Source: Siphonodentalium dalli (lineage: Eukaryota > Mollusca > Scaphopoda > Gadilida > Siphonodentaliidae). From it: DNA of 64,000 nucleotides. How positions within the stretch are numbered: position 1 is the stretch's first letter; each line of letters begins with the position of its first letter. Positions 55,196 through 64,000 of the stretch are shown here, one piece after another. A model generated the notes under the pieces. The model saw nothing but the letters and a program-made list of their open reading frames with translations, was not told where the DNA came from and did not search any database. The stretch covers positions 206,316,151 to 206,380,150 of the forward strand of contig CP136065.1 in assembly GCA_032622095.1 (NCBI GenBank), read 5' to 3'. A program made the translations under genes and the position numbers.

Positions 55196-55745
55196 GCTGA
55201 TGCATATTTTGTACTTTCAAAATTTCTTCGTTCTATCTATCTTTTGTATATAATTTCGTTTTCTCATGTCGTTTTCTTGTGTCAAATTTTATCAGAGAAT
55301 AAATCATATCAGTTTTTGTCAAGCTAGAAAAACTTCAATGATCGTCTCTGATAATCTAAGTGATAATCGTTTGTCCTCCAATCCTTGTCATGAAACTATA
55401 TTCATGAGCAAATACATTAGGCCGAAACTGCATAAAAAAAAATAAAAAATATTAAGTTGTAGTCATATCGTAGTGTCAATCAGACTGTCATATAAACCAT
55501 TATGAAAAGTTATGATATCCATTCACCTACCTGCTAGTCCAACAATTGTGTTTATTTATCTCGTAATACATATATCGAATATATATAGGGTGATTGAATA
55601 GTTTATATATAGTCACTATTTATCGTGGCAAAAAATGTTTGCTTTTCACATTATGAACATAAATTAAGACGTACGACATAATTGTATTGTCTAAAAGACA
55701 ATTTGTTAATTGCATCATAATCATGCCGATACAATAAAGGTTGTC
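55196..55745. other. AT-rich intergenic stretch
   Basis: No gene or repeat recognised. Confidence 0.35.
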
Positions 55746-56968
55746 TTAAAGATGCATAATCCGAATTAATGCTCCCAAATTACCATTTCTTTGGCTTGGG
55801 GGGGGCAGGGGTGGCGCCAGTGGGGGGCACGGGGGGGGGGCTACAACCCCCTTGTCGGGGAGCTCTAGCCCCCTCGTCGGGGATTTTCTATATGTAAGTC
55901 GGTTGTGTGTATAAGATGAAGTAATCATGTACAGACTGTCAGTGTGGGAAAATGTCAGAGAGAGAACATACAGCGGAATATATCCCACACAAAATATTCA
56001 TGGCACATGTTCCCATTAAATCAGGGGGTATTCCCCTGTATTGTTACACCATCAGTGTTTTAGTGGTAATGAAAATATGTTGAAACATGTGTGCTTTACA
56101 TTGCTGGCTACTCTGGCATTTGTCACAATGGCCACATTGGTCTATATAACCATTGAGTACCTACAGTATGGCCACATGTGAGCTATATCACCGACAGTGA
56201 AACACCATGCTAGCACTTGCAACTAATGAAATTAGAAATTAGAACTGACACAGAAGACAAGTGGCCTCCCTAGAATATAGGAATTTTCACAATTCATGGG
56301 TTTTAATCTTCGAGTTATCTCATCTGCTAATTATGGCTGATGTATTGCTAAACTTTATGACGACTCCCTCGTATTTTGGCCCGGCCCGGAACCATCATGT
56401 GTCATGTTTACTATGTATACACTATGTGCGCTCATTTCACATACCAACAGGCAATATGGTGTAATTTAGTGTAGCCCCCCTGTCGGGGAGCACAACTCCC
56501 CTGTCGGGGATTTTCTGGTGCCACCCCTGGGGGGGGGGGGGGGGGGTAAAAATATTTGATTTGAGTCGAGGAACCCATCCCTCATCAAAGCTCAGAGTGA
56601 TCAGATATCGATTTTTGAAATTTGATATTTCTCGAGATGTGTACTTATTTGTGACCGGTAAAAAGTCGTCAAACTTCCGGTCTCGGACCAAATTGCGGAT
56701 GAAAATCGATAACTCTACAATCAAGTGGTAATACGGCCAAATGTCGTGATAATACGGCTATATTTCGTTGAACAACATGTTGATAAATAACACGTTTTGG
56801 GATATTTTATACCATAGTTGACAGTCACTGTGGTTAGCATTATTTTGTTGTAAGTAATTGATTCTGATAACTAAAGCGTATTTTGAAGAGATGTTGTTGT
56901 TGTTGTTGTTATTGTTGTAACTTGATGATATATATGGGGGACCGTCTGATCTGTTTAAGTACCTTTAA
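55746..56968. mobile_element. MITE family A copy split by a hAT-like element
   Basis: Left TTAA + AGATGCATAATCCGAATTAA (sub-type of 13872). The right part TTTGATTTGAGTCGAGGAAC starts after the nested insert and runs to TTAAGTACCT + TTAA (56965-56968). Without the insert the element is about 490 bp, like the other copies. Confidence 0.82.
55806..56529. mobile_element. hAT-like non-autonomous element nested in family A
   Basis: The ends CAGGGGTGGCGCCAG and CTGGTGCCACCCCTG are inverted, typical of hAT transposons. Both sides are G-runs of at least eight bases, consistent with an 8-bp G target duplication. Subterminal phrases CCCCCTTGTCGGGGA and CCCCTGTCGGGGA recur at both ends. No transposase is present in the 724 bp. 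Confidence 0.82.
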
Positions 56969-57490
56969 TATAAAGCGGAATATATAACCTTTAAATGTGG
57001 CCTGTCTTCTGGGCCACAATTAACTACAACAGCATTTTTATTGAAATCCGATTTCAAGAGAAATTCATTTTTCTGTGAATAAAACTGAAGAAGAATATTA
57101 TTTGTCTATAAAGGCATAATAAAGTGGTTTATTCCTGCAAAGTATCTGAATTGAAATGACATTTAGCCTTGATGGAGAGATGTAATAAGATAGAGTTCTC
57201 CCTCTTGCTGCGCTCCGAATACGCATGAAGTTTCTGTTGTAAAAATAGCCCTAAAACTGTCCCAAAAGGTTGTATGTATTTATGTATTATACCAGAAAAA
57301 TCGATATAAAATCGATATTAATTGATAGAATTTAAGCGTTTCCGGATATGTACCTTCCGATTTATATATACGTATTATTTTATATACCCCGACAACTAGA
57401 TCAAACTTATTAAGAAGAGATAGCTAGATCATCTTTAAACCGAAAATAAAATATACTATATACTACCCCAGCTAATTAGTTTCTCTTATT
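56969..57490. other. Intergenic; decayed family E end
   Basis: 57290-57440 resembles the right part of family E (GCGTTTCCGGATATGTACCT, AAGAGATAGCTAGATCATC + TTTAA), too diverged for clear ends. Otherwise no feature. Confidence 0.4.
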
Positions 57491-57494
57491 TTAG

Positions 57495-57528
57495 GGCGGT
57501 GCGTCGTGTGGTGATTTTTATTGTTCTG
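57495..57528 (+). CDS. Candidate 34-nt microexon
   Basis: It lies between a good acceptor (TTCTCTTATTTTAG) and a good donor (GTGAGT). In phase 0 it reads GGASCGDFYCS + 1 nt and would follow the candidate exon at 50646; another frame gives a hydrophobic AVRRVVIFIVL. Its 3' end and donor are duplicated at 58469-58494. Support is splice signals only. Confidence 0.2.
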
Positions 57529-57545
57529 GTGAGTATTCTCGTTTT

Positions 57546-58454
57546 TAGCTCAACTTTACTTTGTAAAGTTTGAGCTATTGCAATGGCTTGGTATCCGTCG
57601 TGCGTGTGTGTGTGTGTGTGTGTGTGTGCGTGATTCGTCAACAATTTCCTTTAGCACGGGCTACAGTTCGTACCTTTGGTCCGATTATTATGAAATTTTG
57701 TCATGGATGTTGACATTGACATGTAGATGGGAACGAGTCATTTTGGGGTCATTCGGAAGAAAAAGATGGCCGCCAGCGGCCATCTTGGATTTCAAAATTC
57801 AATCCATTAGCACGAGCTACATGCCGTACTGTTCGTCTTATTATAATGAAATTTGTCATGGATGTTAATATTGACATGTAGATGGGAATGAGTAATTTTG
57901 GTGTCATTCGGCCAAAAAACATGGCCGCCGGCAGCCATCTTAGATTTTACTCTTTGCATGACTAAATCCTTTGACACGGGCTACAGGTCGTACTGTTCGT
58001 CTGATCATCATAAAATTTGTCATGGATGTTAACAATGACATGTAGATTGGAACGAGTCATTTTTGGGTCATTCGGCCAACAAACATGACCGCCAGCTGCC
58101 ATCTTGGATTTTACTCTTTGTATGACTAAATCCTTTAGCACGGGCTACAGGTCGTACCTTTAGTCTGATCATCATAAAATTTGTCATGGCTGTTGAAATT
58201 GACATGTAGATGGGAACGAGTCATTTTGGTGTTATTCGGCATTAAAACATGGCTGCCAGCGGCCAGCTATCAAATGTTTTTGAATTGTTGGAAAACATAG
58301 CCGCCAGCAACCATCTTAGATTTTACTTTTATATACATGTATTTATATATATCTTTTCATGTTGATAAACTATTATTAGACATTCAACTTTCCACATTCC
58401 TGATCACTCCATCGACAGTAACACATTAAATTATTTCCTTTCCAAGTTGAGCTA
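57546..58454. mobile_element. Non-autonomous element with internal tandem repeats (copy 2)
   Basis: Same design as 5711-7032: TAGCTCAACTTTACTTTG with hairpin partner at the left, AAGTTGAGCTA at the right, a TG microsatellite, and about five units containing GACATGTAGATGGGAACGAG and CATGGCCGCC. A 26-bp direct repeat (57517-57542 and 58469-58494) flanks it. Confidence 0.8.
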
Positions 58455-58504
58455 CATTGACACTTTCATTTATTGTTCTGGTGAGTATTCTCGTCAAGTT
58501 TGCA

Positions 58505-58566
58505 CACATATAATATATATATATATATATAATATATATATATATATATGTGTGTGTGTATGTGTG
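58505..58566. repeat. (TA)n/(TG)n microsatellite
   Basis: Two TA tracts separated by AA, then a TG tract. Confidence 0.85.
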
Positions 58567-58737
58567 GGTTCGATTCGTTATATAGGGGTTCGTTTGTCCA
58601 ATGATTCATTACAATCCGAGGATTCGTTATAGTCCAACGGTTCTTTGTGGGTTCAAGGGTCCGAGTCCGAGGGTTCGATGGTCCAAGGGTTCATGGGCTG
58701 AGAGACTCAGTCCGATTGCAATACATAATTATCTCTA

Positions 58738-58895
58738 CTTCATTAACGCCACCGGTGTATTCTGTGCTTGAAAATATAATAACCACTGGTCCAATGGGGG
58801 AATATGTCGATGTAAAAGCTGTAGTGATACTCCTAATGGGTCGCTTTAAAAGCTGTAGTCTTACCCCGAATGCGGTATCAATAATGGTTATTTTG
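58738..58895. repeat. Dispersed repeat, partner of 60328-60460
   Basis: The shared phrases ATTAACGCCACC, CGATGTAAAAGCTG, ATGGGTCGCTTTAAAAGCTG and TACCCCGAATGCGGTATC occur in the same order. ORFs on both strands in the two copies are similar only because of this duplication. Confidence 0.75.
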
Positions 58896-59173
58896 GGGGT
58901 TTTTGTTATAAGATATGCCAAAAAATATTATGTAAGTCCTATATTTGATTTTAGTTTACTTTATTTTATTTATTTAGTTTAGTAAAAAGAAAATAGTATT
59001 CAATTAACTGATAGCCTGAAAATAATTTATAACCCATTGGGAGCCCCTGTGGTATAGTGAAGTGAATTATGGGTAACTTTAATTGTAATGCGCATACCTG
59101 TTCTGTTGGAGTAATCGCGATCTTTTTATTTTCTGGTCATATACACAATGTGTTTGTACCGATGCATGTATCG

Positions 59174-59345
59174 TGACTCGACTCGTTTTCGTGGTCATAT
59201 AGGCCCTATATAACCTATGATCACGAAAACGAGCAGAGTCGCGAAATCTGATAGAATTCCCGGAATCGTACATTCACTTTCAATAGTATACATTCTCTGA
59301 ATCTGCGGAATTCCCAGAATTGTACTTTCACTTTCAATAGGATTC
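59174..59345. repeat. Hairpin and short duplication
   Basis: GACTCGACTCGTTTTCGTGG and the inverse CACGAAAACGAGCAGAGTC form a hairpin at 59174-59241. TTCACTTTCAATAG then recurs at about 59274 and 59327. Confidence 0.65.
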
Positions 59346-59536
59346 TCCGAATTTGATAGAATTTTCACTTTCACTGTTCATTTTTACCACGCAAAGCGAC
59401 CTTAGTTGACACAGATATATGACAAACTGGCTGAGTCCATGACAAATAGTTTATGTAGCATTGCTTCTTTCATTTAATTAAAGCTCACCTCGTTAAAACG
59501 CATGTTAATCGTATTTGTTTACAAATTGCATTTCAG

Positions 59537-59641
59537 TTTGACAAACTATTTATTGAGGCAGAAGTGAGTTTGAAGCGAATGTTATCTCACTTGACCCCTG
59601 AACTGAAAATTTCCGTAACCGGTTCGTACAAAGATAATTGA
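59537..59641 (+). CDS. Candidate terminal exon of an unidentified gene
   Basis: After acceptor TGCATTTCAG the frame reads FDKLFIEAEVSLKRMLSHLT then PELKISVTGSYKDN and stops at TGA (59639). An internal donor G|GTTCGT is also possible. Composition is protein-like, but only 34 codons are available and no upstream exon with a matching phase is certain. The family was not recognised. Confidence 0.28.
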   Translation, partial: FDKLFIEAEVSLKRMLSHLTPELKISVTGSYKDN

Positions 59642-60327
59642 TAACTGCAATATTTAATAAATTATTTACCTTGTTTATTTCAAACGTTCTTGATTATTAT
59701 ACATAGATGTATGGCCAATTACTTTTAGTATATTAGCCTGTGAATGAGCAAAAAAAAGTGTTTCCTAAAACCAAACAGATATCAGTATAATTATCAATTG
59801 CTTTATCGATAAAACCACGTGCGGCTTGTTTCTATTCTCGTAGGATGCCTTGATTCTGGTAATAAACATTCTGATTCATTGTAGACGGGAGCTATTGATC
59901 TCGCAAGATCGCGCGTTTTGTTTACATATTGGAGTGGGGAAAAAACAGGGTTTTGTTACGGTATATGTACAGTTCTGACCGATTTATTCTGATATTTCTT
60001 ATTATAATTAAAGCGTTTAGTGGCCAAGTTATGAAATAATTAATCGCACGCACAAACTGGCATTTAATGGGGTCTGTTTGAAAATTTGGTGATGATGATT
60101 TTGTGCGGAATTCGGGTAGTATCAAAGTGGCAAATTTAAGGACGGAAACGGCACACGGACATATTTTTTTTTAAATTTTTAAATTTTTTCTGTTGGTCAT
60201 ATTAGGTCCGAAGAGTCATTCTTCACAATTGACTAGGTTAGAGAGTTCCAGCATTCACAAGGAATCGAGCATAGCCCGGACATTAACACTGTCGCCTGTG
60301 CCCTGTGGAGAATAATTGGTGTACTGT
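59642..60327. other. Intergenic, no feature recognised
   Basis: AT-rich with a T-run at about 60165-60190. Confidence 0.35.
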
Positions 60328-60460
60328 AATTAACGCCACCAGTGTATAAATATAAAATATAATATCCACTGGTGTTATGCGGGATTAGGTCGATGTAAAA
60401 GCTGCGAATGGGTCGCTTTAAAAGCTGTAGTGTTACCCCGAATGCGGTATCCTCAATAAA
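60328..60460. repeat. Dispersed repeat, partner of 58738-58895
   Basis: Shorter copy in the same orientation as 58738, with the middle part GTAGTGATACTCCTA missing. Confidence 0.75.
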
Positions 60461-60546
60461 ATAGTCCGACACAGATTAGCACATGTGCTGATATTGATAA
60501 TTACCACACACTTTGGAAAGCATGCGATCGTGTGGTAATCAAGGAT

Positions 60547-60800
60547 GGATTTCGACGAAATTTGATACCTAGGGGTTGTTTTGTCCGGGGAGTGTTTTTG
60601 GCGGGTCAAATCGTGACCCCGACCTGACATTGACCTTCAAAATGGTCAATTCAAGGTCAAATCGGGTAAAACGTACGGATTTCGACGAAATTTGATACCT
60701 AGAGGTTATTTTCTCCCGGGAGTGTTTTGGACGGGTCAAATCATGACCCCGACCTGACATTGACTTAAAAATAGTCAATTCAAGGTCAAATCGCGCCTTT
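60547..60800. repeat. Two-unit tandem repeat, 130 bp
   Basis: Units start GGATTTCGACGAAATTTGAT at 60547 and 60677, each running to GACCTGACATTGAC and TCAATTCAAGGTCAAATCG. The phrase GCCCGGACAAAGTCGGG that follows is the inverse of the element start at about 61540. Confidence 0.8.
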
Positions 60801-61041
60801 CGCCGGAAAGCAGATGGGAACGTACAGCCCGGACAAAGTCGGGCCCACCAGAGACAGCTTGAAGAATGTAATGTATAACACGAGAAACGGGAAAACGTGG
60901 TATATGGAAGTATCCAAATTTCCCACATGGAATTTGAAAGCTAGTTTATATTATAATTATATTATAATTTATATTTATGGCTAATAATATAATCTTGGTG
61001 GCGTTACCATTTCTGACTATGGTTTTCTTGTATGGGGCGGG

Positions 61042-61288
61042 TATATACGCCTTGCCACTGAGTCGCAGCCCTATATTGCATGGATCGGTTTGATCCATCC
61101 AGCCACATTCCGTTTTAGTACTACAGGTCAAAGCTCTGGAGTAGCATTCCATATATGGAAATCATGAATATTCAAAAGCTGCATATATGGAATATACTCC
61201 AGAACTTTGACACGTAGACTAAAAAAACGGAACGGGGCTGGATGGATACAATATGGCCGCGACTCAGTGACAATTGCGTATTATATAC
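61042..61288. mobile_element. 250-bp palindromic MITE
   Basis: Inverted ends GTATATACGC..TGCCACTGAGTCGC and GCGACTCAGTGACAATTGCG; inner arms GGATCCATC-like GATCCATCCAGCCACATTCC and CATATATGGAAT are also inverted. The arms are imperfect, so it is older than the palindrome at 4384. Confidence 0.75.
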
Positions 61289-61526
61289 AGTGGACGCAAG
61301 CACATTCATGACCGAGTTTGTGTTAACGTGATAATTGTGAGGGGAATATGAGTTCTAAACGCGACAATTGTAATAATTGAACCCTTGAACAATTAAGCAA
61401 TCGTACTGTAATACAAGGTTGCTGGCATCAAGATATCAGCACAATAAGGAGCTATACCCATAACGGTTATATTGTTTTCATTATTCATATCCATTCATAC
61501 CCGCATATTTAATTGGCTATATATTG

Positions 61527-62312
61527 GACTAGAAGGTGACCCGACTTCGTCCGGGCTTTGACCTTGAATTGACCATTTTGAAGGTCAAGGTCAGGTGGGG
61601 TCAAACACCAACACCCCAAAAATGGTGGAAATCGGCCCAGCGGATACCGGGAAATCGGCCCAGCGGATACCGAGATACCCTATGCATCAAATTTCGTCCG
61701 TAAAAATCCGCCAGTTTAACCCGATTTGATTTCCACTCAAGTATATAAACGCGCCTCATACACACACGCTCATTAATTATCAAGTTTCAACGTAAAGATA
61801 AATTACCATCGGTGCCCGAGATATCGCCAAGACGTCTGAAACAGTCAAATGCATCGGCCGGTTAAGCGTTAACGTGATCTAACGTTATGACCTCTAACGA
61901 CGTCATAGAAGTTACGCATTGTTTTTATCCTGATGGAAGATAGTACCACTTCTTCTTGATAATTGAGGCAGATAACTAAAACGGATACATACGCATTATA
62001 TATCGTTGGAAAGAGGAAACACGAAAGATTCTCACAGTGTCATTATTATGACTGACATTTTATTATTCGCGCTGTTTCGAATCGATTTGTAAGCACCGAA
62101 CTCAAATGAAAGTCCCGTAACACAGCGTAAAAACAGATTTGACCTCGGCACGTGAAAAGTTGACCTCGGATCTGAAAATCAATAGGCCTATGTTACTCCT
62201 GACCCGAAAATACCCCCACATACCAAGTTTCATCGAAATCGGGTCGGCCGTTTTCGAGTTCATCGATTACACACACACAAACAAACAAACAGATCTTCCA
62301 AAATACATAATA
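61527..62312. repeat. Dispersed element ending in ACACACACAAACAAACAAACAG
   Basis: It starts GACTAGAAGGTGACCCGACT and ends with TTTCATCGAAATCGGGTCGG, ATTACACACACACA and (AAAC)n. The next sequence (62313, GACTAGCAGGTTAGCCCGCC) looks like the start of another copy in head-to-tail order. The simple-repeat 3' tail recalls non-LTR retrotransposon or derived SINE ends, but no reverse transcriptase is seen. Confidence 0.5.
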
Positions 62313-62720
62313 GACTAGCAGGTTAGCCCGCCACTGGCGGCATTCGTCCCATGGCTTTGGTCGATCCATTAATTTTAGTTTTTCAATGTAACCCCGTACA
62401 GGACCGGGCTACTCAAAAACCAAATTTCAAGTCGATAGCTCCACCCGTTTCCGAGATCTGGTCTGCGCATGCGCGAATCTGGCGTCGCACGGGCTCGGCG
62501 ACCCGATAAAATTCGTATCCGGGGCAAGATACATTCACATACCAAATTTCAAGTCGATAGCTCCACCCGTTTCCGATATCTCGTCTGCGCATGCGCCGCA
62601 CGGGCTCGCCAATACGACAGCGACGACCACCTGGTCAAACTACACTCACGTACCAAGTTTCGTCCCGATCGGTCGAGGTGTTGGTATCTGATGCAAAAGA
62701 CGAAATTGTGAGTGTTGGTC
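62313..62720. repeat. Second element start with internal duplication
   Basis: CCAAATTTCAAGTCGATAGC then TCCACCCGTTTCCGA occurs twice (about 62420 and 62543), each followed by CGTCTGCGCATGCGC or the near-identical GGTCTGCGCATGCGC. GC-rich relative to the rest. ORFs here reflect the duplication. Confidence 0.55.
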
Positions 62721-62892
62721 AATAGTCCCCGCCGTGAACCTCATCGTCGCAAAGAGCGGACAGTCAATTAACCCCGTTGTGAACCTCAATCACCAACGCG
62801 ACGTAAACATGTGTTGCGTTCTAAAAATAGGAAAGCACTTTCTCTCTGCATAATTCTGCAGATGCTAATAACGTTGCTCCCCGTAGGTAGCA

Positions 62893-64000
62893 ATATCGTT
62901 GTTGTTGATATTTACGGCTTGGGGGCTATTTTCTTATTTAGCAAGTTTGAGCTCAATCGGTTAGAGTCTATAAAGGACACACTCATATATATGACACTTC
63001 CCGTAGGTAGCAAGTTTGAGCTCAATCGGCATTCCCTGGAATTTCCCGTAGATTGGCAGATTCCAGTAGCTTTATAACGGTATATCTGGGGAGAAATCTG
63101 ATGCTATATTCGTGATTATGTGGGATGATTTCGGTATATACTGTAAAAACAAAGCGCGCCATCCGTGCTCGCAGGGAATAAATTTCGAGCGATAACGTTT
63201 GCGTTCCCGTATAACTCTGCAGATGCGAATAACGTTGAATGGGAAACAGATTATTATAGAGATGCGTCAAAAACAAACGCTCATTAAATAATCACTTGAT
63301 TAACCCCCGCCGTGCCTTTGCGGTGATTTGAGATTGGAGAACGGGTGCTCTGAGCTTCTCTAAACCGCGGCCACGGTCGTGTCGGTGGGATTTGACACTT
63401 ACATAGGAAGTTTGATCTCAATCTGTACACGCGTTTTGGATTCTATGAAGTACACACACACACACACACATATACGAAGTCTCAAAATATCACATTGCCG
63501 AAAACGTGTATTTAGTAATATCGTTGTTGTTGATATTTACGGCTTGGGGGCTATTTTCTTATTTAGCAAGTTTGAGCTCAATCGGTTAGAGTCTATAAAG
63601 GACACACTCATATATATGACACTTCCCGTGGGTAGCAAGTTTGAGCTCAATCGGCATTCCCTGGAATTTCCCGTAGATTGGCAGATTCCAGTAGCTTTAT
63701 AACGGTATATCTGGGGAGAAATCTGATGCTATATTCGTGATTATCTGGGATGATTTCGGTATATAACTATATACTGTAAAAACAAAGCGCGCCATCCGTG
63801 CTCGCAGGGTTGGTCAGAAACAAATGTTTTTTTTAAATTTAATGTATGTTCCGTATATCTCTCTGCAGATGCAAATAACGTTGAATGGCAAACAGACGCT
63901 CTTTATAGAGATGCGTCAAAAACAAACGCTCATTAAATAATCACTTGATTAACCCACGCCGTGCCTTTGCGGTGATTTGAGATTGGAGAACGGGTGCTCT
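62893..64000. repeat. Recent tandem duplication of about 625 bp, running off the window
   Basis: 62893-63350 is matched by 63518-64000 almost base for base (ATATCGTTGTTGTTGATATT, CAAGTTTGAGCTCAATCGG, CCGTGCTCGCAGGG, AACGGGTGCTCT). Small indels occur at the GAATAAATTTCGAG region. Within each copy TTTGAGCTCAATCGG itself is repeated. Identical 45-codon ORF tails in the two copies are a consequence of the duplication. Confidence 0.88.

Noticed and set aside
55040-55327. Asp-rich 95-codon ORF on the + strand
   Set aside because: It comes from a degenerate GAT/GAC trinucleotide repeat; the following part has no domain and there is no splice or promoter context.
58447-58982. ORFs of 61 and 111 codons on the + strand
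   Set aside because: The first reads through a TA/TG microsatellite; the second covers a dispersed repeat shared with 60328-60460 without frame conservation.
60569-60928. 119-codon - strand ORF
   Set aside because: Its repeated peptide segments are explained by the 130-bp tandem repeat at 60547-60800.

Overview
The window is animal nuclear DNA, AT-rich and dominated by repeats, most likely from a bivalve or other mollusc. This rests on the spliced, intron-rich gene structure with GT-AG introns and on dispersed repeats starting TAGCTCACCTGAGAC with CCGT/CGGA microsatellite cores, a type common in molluscan genomes. The species cannot be named from the sequence alone.

One intact protein gene is readable: a + strand carbonyl reductase 1-like (CBR1, short-chain dehydrogenase/reductase) gene. 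Its exons are 5461-5487, 8487-8568, 11000-11178, 13566-13678, 16816-16944 OR 16991-17119, 21092-21233, 23180-23243 and 32076-32191, with a poly(A) signal at 32288. Phases agree at every junction and give a 283-residue enzyme with the NADPH motif, Asn114, Ser140, Tyr194 and Lys198 all present. The exon carrying the catalytic serine exists as two adjacent 129-nt versions separated by only 46 nt, which is the architecture of mutually exclusive splicing. This is the most interesting biology in the window.

Two degraded genes follow. At 35.5-36.5 kb is a Mutator-like (MULE) transposase relic inside a roughly 5.3-kb element with tandem-repeat inverted ends (35296-40565). At 45.7-48.2 kb on the - strand is a SAP + SWIM zinc finger + YqaJ-nuclease gene with at least three frame breaks. 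A well-formed but unidentified coding exon lies at 51920-52118 (-), and weaker + strand exon candidates lie at 50646, 57495 and 59537.

The rest is a mosaic of non-autonomous transposons and satellites. It includes four TTAA-flanked families whose ends begin AG, a palindromic family with ends TACAGTAATGCC (five copies), a family with ends CAGAATGAGGTCCCC, and a hAT-like insertion nested in a TTAA element. Other pieces are a 6.6-kb foldback-like composite with a satellite core in CBR1 intron 7, a 31-bp minisatellite of about 40 units, perfect hairpins, and a repeat of about 1.2 kb present at both 1 and 33739, flanking the CBR1 gene. No rRNA, tRNA, CRISPR array or bacterial-type operon was seen.
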